Below are positions 17,181-26,651 of a DNA stretch of 64,000 bases, piece after piece. This DNA is from Legionella geestiana (GTDB lineage: Bacteria > Pseudomonadota > Gammaproteobacteria > Legionellales > Legionellaceae): NCBI RefSeq assembly GCF_004571195.1, contig NZ_CP038271.1:1478001-1542000 (forward strand), in the 5' to 3' direction. Every line of letters begins with the position of its first letter. Within the stretch, counting starts at the first letter, position 1. The translations under genes were made by a program, and so were the position numbers. The notes under the pieces were generated by a model, which ran no database searches, had not been told where the DNA came from, and was given only the letters and a program-made list of their open reading frames with translations.

Positions 17181-18629
17181 CTAAACATCCCCATAATAAT
17201 TGAGATTTGGCTCCCGCGCCGCTTTGAGATCATCAAGCCGTTTCACCGGCAGGGTATGCGGTGCTGTATGGAGCAACTCGGGGTTTTCCTGCGCTTCCTG
17301 GCGAATTGAAGCCATCGCCGCCACGAAGCCATCGAGCGAGCTTAAGCTTTCGGTTTCCGTTGGCTCAATCAGGAAGCACTCCGGCACGAGCAGCGGGAAA
17401 TACGTGGTGGGAGCATGGTAGCCAAAATCGAGCAGGCGTTTGGCAACATCCATCGCACTCACGCCAAACTGTTTCTTTTCGGGGCTTAAGCCCAGCACAA
17501 ATTCATGCGAAGCGCGGCGATTGGGCCATGCGGCGCTGAAACCTGCCTGCTGCAGACGGGTGAGCAGGTAATTGGCATTGAGTGTTGCGTATTCAGACAC
17601 CCGTACAAGGCCCTCACGCCCGAGCAGGCGGATGTAAAAAGCCGCGCGCAACAGAATGCCCGCATTTCCCATAAAGCCAGATAAACGACCAATGCTCTGC
17701 GGCAGGTCAGCGCGTGTCGCAAAACGGTACCCATTGGCCTCTTTCATCACCGTTGGCAGCGGCAGAAAAGGCAGCAGGCGCTCGCCAACCGCAACCGGTC
17801 CCGCACCGGGTCCACCGCCACCATGTGGGGTCGCAAAGGTTTTATGCAGGTTTAAGTGCATGACGTCAAAACCCATGTCGCCCGGGCGCACTTTTCCTAA
17901 AATGGCATTGAGATTTGCGCCATCGTAATACAGGAGACCACCCGCCTCGTGCACAATGCGCGCGATATCGGTAATCTGGCGCATGAAAAGCCCAAGCGTT
18001 GAGGGGTTGGTGAGCATGATGCCCGCTGTGCGTGGCCCGACCTGGCTTTTAAGCAGCTCAAGGTTAAGGTCGCCATCTGCCTCTGTTGGGATTTCAACGA
18101 CTTTATACCCGCAGATGGCCGCTGAAGCCGGATTGGTGCCATGTGCGGCATCAGGAATGAGCATTTCATCACGCTCAGTGTCGCCGCGGCTCTGATGATA
18201 GGCTTTAATCATGGCAACGCCCGCGAATTCACCCTGCGAACCCGCCATTGGCGTCAGTGAAACCCCTTTCATGCCGGTAATTTCACAAAGGTTTTCCTGC
18301 AGAGTATGGAGTACCTGCAAAAATCCCTGGCTGTCACGGTCTGGCAGCAGGGGATGGCGGCTGGCAAATCCCGAGAGCTGAGCTGCCTTGTGCACGCCGC
18401 GGGGGTTATATTTCATGGTGCAGGAGCCGAGCGGATACATGGTGGTATCAATTGCCATGTTCTTCTGCGATGCTTTTGTGTAACGGCGTACCGCGTCACC
18501 CTCGCTGCAGGAGGGCAGCCGTGGCGGGCTTTTTCTGAGAAAATCCGCAGGTATCGTGACCATGGTTTCGCCAGAGGGCATTTGTGCCTGTGCCCGGCGT
18601 TCGGGGCGAGAGAGTTCGAAAATCAGCAC
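17181..18629 (-). CDS. gcvPB: Glycine dehydrogenase (decarboxylating) subunit 2
   Basis: 482 residues, the C-terminal half of the split P-protein of the glycine cleavage system. The pyridoxal-phosphate lysine lies in [20 protein letters not shown]. Other family blocks are [14 protein letters not shown] and [12 protein letters not shown]. With GcvPA it decarboxylates glycine and passes the aminomethyl group to GcvH. It is the last gene of the operon and its start overlaps the YciI gene by seven bases. Confidence 0.97.
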   Translation of the reverse strand: MLIFELSRPERRAQAQMPSGETMVTIPADFLRKSPPRLPSCSEGDAVRRYTKASQKNMAIDTTMYPLGSCTMKYNPRGVHKAAQLSGFASRHPLLPDRDSQGFLQVLHTLQENLCEITGMKGVSLTPMAGSQGEFAGVAMIKAYHQSRGDTERDEMLIPDAAHGTNPASAAICGYKVVEIPTEADGDLNLELLKSQVGPRTAGIMLTNPSTLGLFMRQITDIARIVHEAGGLLYYDGANLNAILGKVRPGDMGFDVMHLNLHKTFATPHGGGGPGAGPVAVGERLLPFLPLPTVMKEANGYRFATRADLPQSIGRLSGFMGNAGILLRAAFYIRLLGREGLVRVSEYATLNANYLLTRLQQAGFSAAWPNRRASHEFVLGLSPEKKQFGVSAMDVAKRLLDFGYHAPTTYFPLLVPECFLIEPTETESLSSLDGFVAAMASIRQEAQENPELLHTAPHTLPVKRLDDLKAAREPNLNYYGDV

Positions 18630-18931
18630 AGGTTGCCCTCCGTCTGTTGAATCAGGGCGGCAATTTCTTCGCGATGCTTGACCGGTATGAACTCAATCAG
18701 CGTGTAATCAGCGATTTCCGCGAGCTTATAAGGGTCTTCAGCCAGCACGGCTTCAAGATGCTCGCGTGAAGGGGTGGTGGCAATCAAAATGCCGCCGGTG
18801 CGCGGCTTCATCGGGCCTGATGCGAGGAATAGCCCCTGGCGGTAATGGTAGTCCAGAAACTCGCGATGCGCCTGCAGGTATTTGTCCACTTCCGCGAGTG
18901 GAGCCTTATAGGTCAGTTGTACGATGAACAT
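18623..18931 (-). CDS. YciI family protein inserted in the gcv operon
   Basis: A 102-residue ferredoxin-like (dimeric alpha/beta barrel) YciI protein. Family features are [20 protein letters not shown] at the start, an [19 protein letters not shown] stretch with the conserved His, and an [20 protein letters not shown]-terminus with the conserved D-P-(F/Y). YciI relatives may be enzymes with a His-Asp pair, but their reactions are mostly unknown. It starts three bases after the gcvPA stop and overlaps gcvPB, so it is translated together with both P subunits. Confidence 0.9.
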   Translation of the reverse strand: MFIVQLTYKAPLAEVDKYLQAHREFLDYHYRQGLFLASGPMKPRTGGILIATTPSREHLEAVLAEDPYKLAEIADYTLIEFIPVKHREEIAALIQQTEGNLC

Positions 18932-18934
18932 GGC

Positions 18935-20296
18935 TCAGCTCCTCATCAGTGCTTCAAGGGTTTTGGCATAACGCGCAATGTCGGCCTCAGTTCGCATTTC
19001 GGTGGCACAGACCAGAAGGCCGTTCGGTATCTCCGGGTAATGTGTGCCGGTTGCAAAGCCGCCGAGAATGCCCTTTTCACTGAGCTGCATCAGCAGTGGC
19101 TCTACTGCTCTATCAAGGCTTAACAGGCATTCATGGAAAAATGGCGTGCTGAAGGCGCGGCGAACGCCTTGAATACCGGTCAGACGCTCCACAAGCATGC
19201 GGGTATTATGGTGGCAGTGGCGCGCAACGGCCTCCAGCCCATCCGGCCCGAGCAGGCTCATATGGATGGTGGCGGCTGTTACCAGAAGCCCCTGATTGGT
19301 ACAGATATTGGAAGTCGCCTTGCCGCGTCGGATGTGCTGCTCGCGCGCCTGGAGAGTCAGGGTGAAGCCAGGGTTGCCGTCACGGTCAAGCGTTTTTCCG
19401 ACCAGCCTTCCCGGCATCTGGCGTACATTGGCAAGGCGCGTACTGAAAAAACCAAACCAGGGGCCGCCTGACGCCATGGGCGAGCCAAGCGGCTGGCCTT
19501 CACCACAGACAATATCAGCGCCCTTCGTGCCCCATTGACCAGGCGGCTTTAACAGTGCCAGTGACACCGGGTTGACGCAGGCAATACAGAGGCTGTTGTG
19601 TGCATGTGCCCAGTCACAGAGCGAGTCAACGGATTCAAGCGCCCCAAAAAAGTTAGGCTGAGCGATAACAAGGGCGGTAATGTCCTCGTTTTCCCAGGGA
19701 ACCAGCGCATCCGGCGCAAGCGTTCCCGTTACCGGGTCAAAGGGCAGGGTAATCACTTCAATATGCTGCGGACGCACAATGGTTTCCAGCGCTTCACGCC
19801 AGAAAGGGTGCAGGGTACCCGCGACCAGCACGCGCGCGTTGTCAGGTTTGCGCGCAAGGCGAACGCTCATCAAGACGGCTTCTGCGAGCGCGCTCGCGCC
19901 ATCATAAAGCGAGGCGTTGGCCACGTCCATGCCGGTCAGCTCGGCAATCATGGTTTGAAATTCGTAGAGCACCTCGAGCGTGCCCTGACTGGCTTCCGCC
20001 TGGTAGGGCGTGTAAGCGGTCATGAATTCACCGCGCGAAGTGATATCCCATACCGCCGCCGGGATATGGTGCTCGTAAGCGCCCGCCCCCATAAAGCAGA
20101 TGCCGTTGCGGTTTTGCGCGGCGATTTCGCCCGCCTCCCGCAGCATCACCATTTCCGGGACGCCTTCAGGAATGCGCGTAAATGGCTTTGCCCGCAGATG
20201 GGCGGGAATTTCTTCAAAGAGCGTGTCAACGTCATTAATGCCAATGGCGTTCAACATGTACGCCCTGTCAGCTTCTGTATGGGGTATGAAGGGCAT
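18935..20296 (-). CDS. gcvPA: Glycine dehydrogenase (decarboxylating) subunit 1
   Basis: 453 residues, the N-terminal half of the split P-protein. Recognisable blocks are MPFIPHTEADRAYMLNAIG, FMGAGAYEHHIPAAV, TAYTPYQAEASQGTLEVLYE and ADIVCGEGQPLGSPMASGGP. It works with GcvPB in the glycine cleavage reaction. Its ATG lies two bases after the gcvH stop. Confidence 0.97.
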   Translation of the reverse strand: MPFIPHTEADRAYMLNAIGINDVDTLFEEIPAHLRAKPFTRIPEGVPEMVMLREAGEIAAQNRNGICFMGAGAYEHHIPAAVWDITSRGEFMTAYTPYQAEASQGTLEVLYEFQTMIAELTGMDVANASLYDGASALAEAVLMSVRLARKPDNARVLVAGTLHPFWREALETIVRPQHIEVITLPFDPVTGTLAPDALVPWENEDITALVIAQPNFFGALESVDSLCDWAHAHNSLCIACVNPVSLALLKPPGQWGTKGADIVCGEGQPLGSPMASGGPWFGFFSTRLANVRQMPGRLVGKTLDRDGNPGFTLTLQAREQHIRRGKATSNICTNQGLLVTAATIHMSLLGPDGLEAVARHCHHNTRMLVERLTGIQGVRRAFSTPFFHECLLSLDRAVEPLLMQLSEKGILGGFATGTHYPEIPNGLLVCATEMRTEADIARYAKTLEALMRS

Positions 20297-20298
20297 AC

Positions 20299-20676
20299 TC
20301 AGGCATCCTGTTCAAGGGTTTTCTGGTATTGGTCGGCATTCATCAATGCATCCATCTCGCGACTGTCCTGCGGTTTGAGCCGCACGAGCCAGCCTGCACC
20401 AAAGGGTTCTGTGTTTACGAGAGCAGGATTATCGTTAACCGCATGATTAACGCCAGTTACTACGCCTCCAATGGGCGCGTAAAAGTCTGAAGCCGCCTTC
20501 ACCGATTCGACCACGCCGAGTGTCGCCCCGGCCTCGAACGTTTCGCCCTCGCGCGGCAGTTCGACATACACCATGTCGCCCAGCAGCTCCTGAGCGTGCT
20601 CGGTAATGCCAATGGTCACTTCATCACCATCCTGTCGCAGCCACTCATGGGTGGCGGTAAATCGCAGGTCGCTCAT
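20299..20676 (-). CDS. gcvH: Glycine cleavage system H protein
   Basis: 125 residues, the lipoyl carrier of the glycine cleavage system. The lipoylated lysine lies in [15 protein letters not shown]. The N-terminus ([21 protein letters not shown]) and the C-terminal helix are standard. A good AAAGGAG ribosome site precedes the ATG. Confidence 0.97.
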   Translation of the reverse strand: MSDLRFTATHEWLRQDGDEVTIGITEHAQELLGDMVYVELPREGETFEAGATLGVVESVKAASDFYAPIGGVVTGVNHAVNDNPALVNTEPFGAGWLVRLKPQDSREMDALMNADQYQKTLEQDA

Positions 20677-20694
20677 GATTAACTCCTTTCTGTA

Positions 20695-21783
20695 TCAGAA
20701 TTCAACAGGCACGCCGTGGCGAACAAAGCGCGGCGGTCCCACTCGGGCAGGCACCAGTGTGCCACGGATATCTACCAGCACATTCTTACCCACGTTTGCC
20801 GGCACCCGGGCAAGCGCTATGGAGGCTTCGCGCGTGGGTGACCAGCCACCGCTGGTTATAATGCCATCCGGCAGGCCTTCTACCACGACCCGCTGACCAT
20901 GGCGCATGATGCCGCGGCCTTCAAGAACAAGGCCCACGAGCTTACGGCGAATGCCTTCGCTCTTTTGCGACAGCAGGGCGCCCATGCCGACAAAATGACG
21001 GTCAGAAGGTTCCCACTGCACGGTCCACCCAAGCCCCGACTCCAGCGGACTTGTGGTTTCATCCATGTCCTGTCCGTAGAGCAGAAGGCCGGACTCCAGC
21101 CGCAGCGTATCGCGAGCGGCCAGTCCGCAGGGACGCACGCCGACTTCGAGCAGGCTGTCCCAGAGGGAGGTGATTGCGGCTTTCGGGAGAATGATTTCGA
21201 GCCCGTCTTCCCCGGTGTAGCCCGTGCGCGCAAAAAACCAGTCACCGACATCCACACATTCAAAAGCGGTCAGGGTGGAAATGGCGTCCTGTTGCGCTGG
21301 TGTTAGAATGCGGGAAGTTTGCGCAATGGCCTCAGGCCCCTGGATGGCAAGCATTGCAAGCTCCGGGCGCTCCTGAAGGCCTGCAGAAAACCCTTCTACA
21401 CGCTCGCGCAGCCACGCAAGATCGCTCTCGCGGGTGGCGGAATTCAATACAAGGCGGTAATTATCAGGTGCGCGCTGGTAAACAATGAGGTCGTCAATAA
21501 TGCCGCCATGTGCGTTACACATGCAGCTGTAGAGTGCGCGGCCGTGATGGGCAAGGCGGTCAACATCGTTGGTGAGGAGTTTTCGCAAAAACTGTCGGGC
21601 GCCGGCGCCAAGGACATCGACCACGGTCATGTGCGAGACATCAAACATCCCGGAATGGCGGCGTACGGCGTGGTGTTCTTCAATCTGAGAGCCGTAGTGC
21701 AGCGGCATTTCCCAGCCGTGAAAGTCCGTCAGGCGCGCTCCGGCCTTGATATGACTGGCGTGCAGCGGTGTTCTGGCAATCAT
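20695..21783 (-). CDS. gcvT: Aminomethyltransferase (T protein)
   Basis: 362 residues, the tetrahydrofolate-dependent T protein that releases ammonia from the aminomethyl-lipoyl H protein. Seen are FHGWEMPLHYGSQIEEHHAV, FDVSHM, and the catalytic region HGGIIDDLIVYQ. It is the first gene of the operon. A TATAAT-like box on this strand (21819-21824) leaves only about 30 bases of leader, too short for a glycine riboswitch. Confidence 0.97.
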   Translation of the reverse strand: MIARTPLHASHIKAGARLTDFHGWEMPLHYGSQIEEHHAVRRHSGMFDVSHMTVVDVLGAGARQFLRKLLTNDVDRLAHHGRALYSCMCNAHGGIIDDLIVYQRAPDNYRLVLNSATRESDLAWLRERVEGFSAGLQERPELAMLAIQGPEAIAQTSRILTPAQQDAISTLTAFECVDVGDWFFARTGYTGEDGLEIILPKAAITSLWDSLLEVGVRPCGLAARDTLRLESGLLLYGQDMDETTSPLESGLGWTVQWEPSDRHFVGMGALLSQKSEGIRRKLVGLVLEGRGIMRHGQRVVVEGLPDGIITSGGWSPTREASIALARVPANVGKNVLVDIRGTLVPARVGPPRFVRHGVPVEF

Positions 21784-21818
21784 TGCATTCTCTCACAAAT
21801 CCTTTGCTGTGGGAGGGG

Positions 21819-21824
21819 ATTATA
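21819..21824 (-). promoter_or_regulatory. Candidate -10 box of the gcv operon
   Basis: Read on the minus strand this is TATAAT, about 36 bases before the gcvT ATG. The -35 position is weak (GGCATT), which may mean an activator is needed. Confidence 0.45.
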
Positions 21825-21878
21825 TACCCGGAGTACCTCGAAATGCCAGATATGCAGGCTTTAATACGGATAATGCTT

Positions 21879-22421
21879 TCAAGGGTTTGAAGCAGCCCCG
21901 GCAGGTGCCGCAGGAGTTGCACCATCGGTATCCGGGCCGCAGATACAGGGTTTTTGAATAACGGCTGACTGCATGCTGGATATGGCCAGTCCGCGCACAC
22001 CGGTGTCGCCTGATGTTTCGGTAAAAAAGACCGTGACCATCAGCGATTGTTTCTGCGTGTACTGCGGATTTTTGTACACTACGAGCAGGGGCATTTCGCC
22101 CTTCCAGACGCCTTTACTGGCCACGGTCACAGTCGGTGGGGCGATGGCAACGGCACTCACGCTGTAGCGATTTTTTTGTGCGGCATCGATAAGGCCCGAG
22201 GCTTTGAGCGCATTACTGTAATTTATCCAGCCCTCGGCCGTAAAATAATGCGCAATCTGCCCCTGTTGCACGAGATAATCGCGATAATCCCAGGTCCATG
22301 TGGCGACAATGGCTTCATTCACCCACACGGAAAATGCCACCGGGGACGGAGCGGCAAGCAGCTGCCAGGGAAGCAGCGCGAGCAGGCAAAGCATAAAAAA
22401 TCGCATCAGGTGCACAGGCAT
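21879..22421 (-). CDS. DotI/IcmL-family protein, predicted periplasmic form
   Basis: 180 residues. A signal peptide (MRFFMLCLLALLPWQLLAAPS) is followed by a domain resembling the C-terminal periplasmic domain of DotI/IcmL (TraM-like) of the Dot/Icm type IVB secretion system: WVNEAIVATWTWDYRDY, IAHYFTAEGWINYSNAL, and QSLMVTVFFTETSG. True DotI has an N-terminal membrane anchor, while this one looks cleaved and soluble. The tail is Ala/Pro-rich with a CIC pair. The ATG at 22421 follows GGGAGAC. It is probably an IcmL-like paralogue and not the core subunit. Confidence 0.75.
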   Translation of the reverse strand: MPVHLMRFFMLCLLALLPWQLLAAPSPVAFSVWVNEAIVATWTWDYRDYLVQQGQIAHYFTAEGWINYSNALKASGLIDAAQKNRYSVSAVAIAPPTVTVASKGVWKGEMPLLVVYKNPQYTQKQSLMVTVFFTETSGDTGVRGLAISSMQSAVIQKPCICGPDTDGATPAAPAGAASNP

Positions 22422-22503
22422 CGAACAGTCTCCCAATCAAACGCGTCATTATGCTGATTGTAGACCCGCAGGTGTAAAAAATGCGAGTCCTACGGTGCGT
22501 TTT

Positions 22504-24333
22504 TCAGAAAGGACCATGCGTACTTTCGGGTGCGGGTGCTCTCGCGCTGGTTTCGGCAAACGCAAGTCTTTGTTCTAAAGTACGCATCGTATCCCGGCTA
22601 AAGTTCAATCTTTGGGCAATGTCCATGACCATGGCATTAAAAGCGATGATGGAGTCGGTTCGGCAATGTGTGCGCCTGCTCTGGCTGGTTGCAAGTACCT
22701 TATAGGCTTCAATATCAGCCGGTAAGGCAAAGCTATTGGGTTCATTACCTGGAATTAACCGGTTGACGGCAGCAAGAAACTGTCCCTCTTTGTCTACAAG
22801 ATACTGGTCTGGCGCCGCAGCTCGGGCAAGTTCACGAGAAAAATGATCAAGTATCGCCGATTTTAACGAATCGCCCGTTAACCCGTTATAGTTCACATTT
22901 GGGAACTGGCGCGAATCCCAGCGTACAGGAGACGCATGACCGCCAAAAAATCCCCACCAGCGGTTTGTGCTGGGACTTGACGCTGGGTTAGTACGTCTTT
23001 CAGGCGGAACATAGTATGGGTAAAACGCCTGAATATTCAAAGATGCCTGGGCAGTCGAGCTTGAACTTGCGCTTGCGCTTGAGCTTGAACTTGCGCTTGA
23101 GCTTGAACTTGGGCTTGAGCTTGAACTTGAACTTGGGCTTGAGCTTGAACTTGGGCTTGAGCTTGAGCTTGAGCTTGAGCTTGAGCTTGGGCTTGCACTC
23201 GAACTCGAACTCGAACTTGCGCTTACAGCCAGCGAAGGATCAGTCGGGCATATAGGGTCATTTGGATTATCCTGATTGCCTGCATCAGGATTGGTGTAGA
23301 TACCATGATTCAATGCCTCATAAGCTTCGGGGCTCAAGGCCAGGATTTGCTCAAAGCGCTTGCCTGCATGTTGAGCCGCGTAAGCTGCTACTTGATGTCC
23401 ACCATGCCCATCGTATACCCCCTGAAGGAAGGGCTGGCCTTTTTTAACGGCAACGCACGATACGGAGATGTTGTCTTGAGATTTATCTGCAAACGCTGCT
23501 CCAGCAAGATATTCAGCGAGGCTCTTTTCATCATCAGTATCACCCTGGTAGCTCTCCAGTTTTTCTTTAAGATAGTCGCTGTCTGCTTTCCCATGCGTCA
23601 CTTCGGTAAAGCCGTCACAGGTCGTAATTATTTTAATCGAACAGGGTGAGTTTGGCTCTAAACCCGCAGCAGTTACCAGGTCATCAAGATTCGTAATATC
23701 AATCTGAGACTCTGGGATGACAAGTCGATTATCCTGAGCCTTAAACGCCGTATCTCCAATAGCGCGGAATACGCTTAACTGACCATTGACTCTTTTGAAA
23801 AGTACAAAGCCTCCAGCCCCCTCAACGCGTGCTGCTTCGTCCTCGTTGTCCCCATTGTGTAACACGGAATTAAGCCGTACAACGTGGCGCACTTTGCCAT
23901 GTTCATCAAAGACCGCAGCAAAAGAGACTGCATCTCCAAGCGTTGCTGTTATGAGGTGATTTTTTCCGTCATAAACGGTTTGAGATACCGTGGTTCCTTG
24001 CATGCGTGCATCGATAGCTGCGTCGCTCAGTTCGGCGTCCAGAGTAATGTTGGTGGTCCAGAGGCGATGCCCAATTTCCTGAGGCGTAAGTTCGATTGAA
24101 GGGTAAAAAGACACAGCGAGGGCATCTTCCTGCTCGGTACGTCTGCCTTTAAGTTCACAATATCCAACATGGTGTTCAGGATTGCCGTCTGTTTTTTTTA
24201 TGTTTAACTGACTTTGCGCCGCATGAAATTTAGCAAATTCAGCAAAGTTAGCAAAAGTTGTACCCACCGATAACTCAGAGCCTAAACTATCCGGCACAGA
24301 AATTAAGTGATAAATCGCGTTACCTGCAGCCAT
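22504..24333 (-). CDS. PP2C-type Ser/Thr phosphatase with rearranged motif order, candidate effector
   Basis: 609 residues. All PP2C metal-site motifs are present: R65-x3-E69-D70 (GRRTEQEDA), GD at 133-134, RAIGD at 190-194, CDG at 239-241 and DN at 287-288. The DGHGG motif (YDGHGG, 307-312) with its following helix comes last, after DN, instead of second. A pure-Ser/Ala/Pro run (about 371-426) then links to a C-terminal domain of about 180 residues that I do not recognise. Such a phosphatase in this setting would fit a Dot/Icm effector acting on host phosphoproteins. Activity and secretion are inference. Confidence 0.8.
   Translation of the reverse strand: MAAGNAIYHLISVPDSLGSELSVGTTFANFAEFAKFHAAQSQLNIKKTDGNPEHHVGYCELKGRRTEQEDALAVSFYPSIELTPQEIGHRLWTTNITLDAELSDAAIDARMQGTTVSQTVYDGKNHLITATLGDAVSFAAVFDEHGKVRHVVRLNSVLHNGDNEDEAARVEGAGGFVLFKRVNGQLSVFRAIGDTAFKAQDNRLVIPESQIDITNLDDLVTAAGLEPNSPCSIKIITTCDGFTEVTHGKADSDYLKEKLESYQGDTDDEKSLAEYLAGAAFADKSQDNISVSCVAVKKGQPFLQGVYDGHGGHQVAAYAAQHAGKRFEQILALSPEAYEALNHGIYTNPDAGNQDNPNDPICPTDPSLAVSASSSSSSSASPSSSSSSSSSSSPSSSSSPSSSSSSSPSSSSSASSSSSASASSSSTAQASLNIQAFYPYYVPPERRTNPASSPSTNRWWGFFGGHASPVRWDSRQFPNVNYNGLTGDSLKSAILDHFSRELARAAAPDQYLVDKEGQFLAAVNRLIPGNEPNSFALPADIEAYKVLATSQSRRTHCRTDSIIAFNAMVMDIAQRLNFSRDTMRTLEQRLAFAETSARAPAPESTHGPF
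23056..23223 (-). repeat. Poly-Ser low-complexity repeat in the PP2C gene
   Basis: A short-period repeat read on the plus strand as GAGCTTGAACTTGGGCTT variants encodes about 56 residues of Ser with scattered Ala and Pro. It separates the phosphatase domain from the C-terminal domain and is prone to in-frame length change. Confidence 0.9.
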
Positions 24334-24398
24334 AATGTGTACTCTTGGTTATCAATAATGACTACATTTTAGCATTTAAAGCTTAGCTAAGGCTTAAG

Positions 24399-24682
24399 TT
24401 CGAAATCTGTGTACGGGACATTTTTTCCGCGCCGGTGGATTCACGTGTATTTTTGTACCGTGACCAGGCTGAATCGTTCCATGCGTTGGCTCCGTGCCAC
24501 ATCCCGAATGGATCCCCGCCTGCGCGGGGAAGACAGTGTGGGAGAGATTTTGACCTCTGCTCACAACCCGAATCCTGTCATTCCCGCGTAGGCGGGAACC
24601 CATCCATGTGCCGGCACGGGGCTAACTCCAGCATGAGCTCTGGGAAGACAACGATTTTTTGTCCCGTACACAGGTTCGAAAT
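24399..24682. mobile_element. MITE-like non-autonomous element with TIRs and 8-bp target duplication
   Basis: The 268-bp body (24407-24674) begins CTGTGTACGGGACA and ends with its reverse complement TGTCCCGTACACAG plus one G. It is flanked by the direct repeat TTCGAAAT at 24399-24406 and 24675-24682. Inside are two short palindromic motifs, CCCCGCCTGCGCGGGG (about 24517) and TTCCCGCGTAGGCGGGAA (about 24581), like those common in proteobacterial small repeats. There is no transposase gene, so mobility would need one in trans. It occupies the 530-base gap between the PP2C gene and the ABC permease. Confidence 0.8.
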
Positions 24683-24883
24683 TCAACTAAAAAAACCGCG
24701 CTGTGCTGGACAAAAAACGCATAACGTCTGCGTGCCCGTTTGCGTTACCGAAATTGTCGCGTCAAGGCCGGATAGCTGCATCTTTGGTATGTGTCTTTGA
24801 AAAATCATCCGGTACACAGAAAAGCCAAGCTTAAAAACGCGCATTTTGCTGAAACTCGGGTATAATTGCGCTTTTGGGCGTCC

Positions 24884-26644
24884 ATGCCCCTGTGGAGAGC
24901 GCCTGTGGGTGAGAGTCGTTATTATTTTGCCAACCGCGATGCCATCAGCCGTCTCGTTAACCGCTGGGATGTGCTGCTGCTGGTGCTCGTGTTTGCGCTG
25001 CTGTTTTTTCTGGCCTTTGCCGGCAACCAGATGGCAAGCCCCTATCAGCTGGGAGAGCCGCTGCCGATTTCGCTCGCGCCTTCCATGCTGCCTTTTTACG
25101 CGCTGCGCACCGTGTTGCGCATGTTTATTGCGCTGACACTCTCGCTCCTCTTTACGCTCATCGTTGGCGCGCTTGCCGCCAAGAACCGCCGCGCAGAACA
25201 GGTTATCATTCCTGCCATTGACGTGCTGCAGTCGGTACCGGTGCTGAGCTTTCTCTCGATTACCGTTGCAGGATTTATCCATCTTTTTCCAGGCAGCCTT
25301 CTGGGGCCGGAGTGCGCTTCGATTTTTGCGATTTTCACCGCTCAGGTCTGGAACATTACGTTTGGTTTTTACCAGGCGCTTATTACCGTGCCACATGATT
25401 TGCGTGAGGCCTCTGACATGTTCCAGCTGTCTGCCTGGCAGCGTTTCTGGAAGGTGGAAGTGCCTTTTTCCATGCCGGGCCTCATCTGGAACATGATGGT
25501 ATCGATGAGCGCCAGCTGGTTTTTTGTGGTGCTCTCCGAAGCCATTGCCGTGGCGCACCAGGACATCCGCCTGCCAGGGGTTGGTTCCTATATTGCCATG
25601 GCGATTGCCGAGCATAATCTGGTGGCGGTGGGCTGGGCAATTTTTACCATGGTGGTAGTGATTTTTCTTTATGATCAGATTTTTTTCCGCCCGCTGCTTG
25701 CATGGTCAGAAAAATTCCGCATGGAGCAGGTACCGGATGAAGAGGCTTATCAGTCATGGCTGGTCGACTGGTTTCGCCGCAGCCACCTGCGCGTGCATCT
25801 GAGCCGCATGACAGGCTTTCTTAAAGACCGCTTTATTAATGCCCGCTGGTTCAGAAAAGCGGCGCCTGCGAGTGCCGTGTCAGTGAGCTCTCCTGTAAGG
25901 CGATGGCTCGCCGCGGGCTGGACGGCGTTTATTGTCATAAGCCTTCTGGGCGGCATGAGCTGGCTGTCGTTTTTTATTCTTGATTACCTGAGCGTGCAGG
26001 AAGTTCTGCATGTGTTTGCGCTCGGCTCGGCCACCGCTTTACGGGTGGTTGTGTTGATTGTCGCGAGCTCGCTCGTGTGGATTCCAGTCGGAGTCTGGAT
26101 TGGCCTGCGCCCCTCGGTTGCGCACAAAATTCAGCCGGTCATTCAGTTCGCGGCCGCGTTTCCGGCGAACCTTTTTTATCCGCTCTTTGTCATTGCCATT
26201 GTGCGTTTTGACCTCAGTGTGGAAATCTGGGTGACGCCCCTAATGATTCTTGGCACCCAATGGTATATTTTGTTTAACGTTATTGCCGGTGCCGCAAGCA
26301 TTCCCCGCGAACTTTATCTGGCCGCGGATAATTTTGGCGTGCGCGGCTGGCTCTGGTGGAAGCGTCTTGCACTCCCTGGCATTTTTCCTTTTTATATTAC
26401 GGGCGCGATAACCGCCGCCGGAGGCGCCTGGAACGCCAGCATTGTGGCCGAGTGGGTAAGCTGGGGCAGCACCACCCTGCGCGCGACCGGGCTTGGCGAA
26501 TACATCCAGGCAAGTACGATAGCCGGGGATTTTCCTAAAATTGCCCTTGGCACCGCCACCATGTGCCTGTATGTTCTGGCCTTTAACCATCTGCTCTGGC
26601 GCCCGCTCTATCGGCTTGCGCATGAGCGTTTTCACAGCTATTGA
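24884..26644 (+). CDS. ABC transporter permease, two fused permease domains
   Basis: About 587 residues with two binding-protein-dependent permease domains in one chain. The first (about 90-270) carries the EAA-type loop LREASDMFQLSAWQRFWKVEVP; the second (about 350-580) has ELYLAADNFGVRGWLWWKRLALP. This layout is typical of the NitT/TauT-related nitrate/sulfonate/bicarbonate-type importers. The start is uncertain: ATG 24884, GTG 24905 (GAGAG upstream) and 24866 are in frame. The ATPase gene follows after seven bases. No periplasmic binding protein is nearby, so the substrate is open. Confidence 0.87.
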   Translation: MPLWRAPVGESRYYFANRDAISRLVNRWDVLLLVLVFALLFFLAFAGNQMASPYQLGEPLPISLAPSMLPFYALRTVLRMFIALTLSLLFTLIVGALAAKNRRAEQVIIPAIDVLQSVPVLSFLSITVAGFIHLFPGSLLGPECASIFAIFTAQVWNITFGFYQALITVPHDLREASDMFQLSAWQRFWKVEVPFSMPGLIWNMMVSMSASWFFVVLSEAIAVAHQDIRLPGVGSYIAMAIAEHNLVAVGWAIFTMVVVIFLYDQIFFRPLLAWSEKFRMEQVPDEEAYQSWLVDWFRRSHLRVHLSRMTGFLKDRFINARWFRKAAPASAVSVSSPVRRWLAAGWTAFIVISLLGGMSWLSFFILDYLSVQEVLHVFALGSATALRVVVLIVASSLVWIPVGVWIGLRPSVAHKIQPVIQFAAAFPANLFYPLFVIAIVRFDLSVEIWVTPLMILGTQWYILFNVIAGAASIPRELYLAADNFGVRGWLWWKRLALPGIFPFYITGAITAAGGAWNASIVAEWVSWGSTTLRATGLGEYIQASTIAGDFPKIALGTATMCLYVLAFNHLLWRPLYRLAHERFHSY

Positions 26645-26651
26645 GAGACTG

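Noticed and set aside
19598-20446. 282-residue plus-strand open frame opposite gcvPA
   Set aside because: It lies wholly antisense to well-conserved gcvPA/gcvH, has no ribosome site and a composition typical of a GC-rich shadow frame.
21784-21878. Glycine riboswitch upstream of gcvT
   Set aside because: Only about 95 bases are available and the likely promoter leaves about 30 bases of leader; no aptamer-like structure is visible.
24683-25615. 310-residue minus-strand frame opposite the ABC permease
   Set aside because: Its composition (Lys, Gln, His, Arg-rich) is that of an antisense frame to hydrophobic coding sequence.
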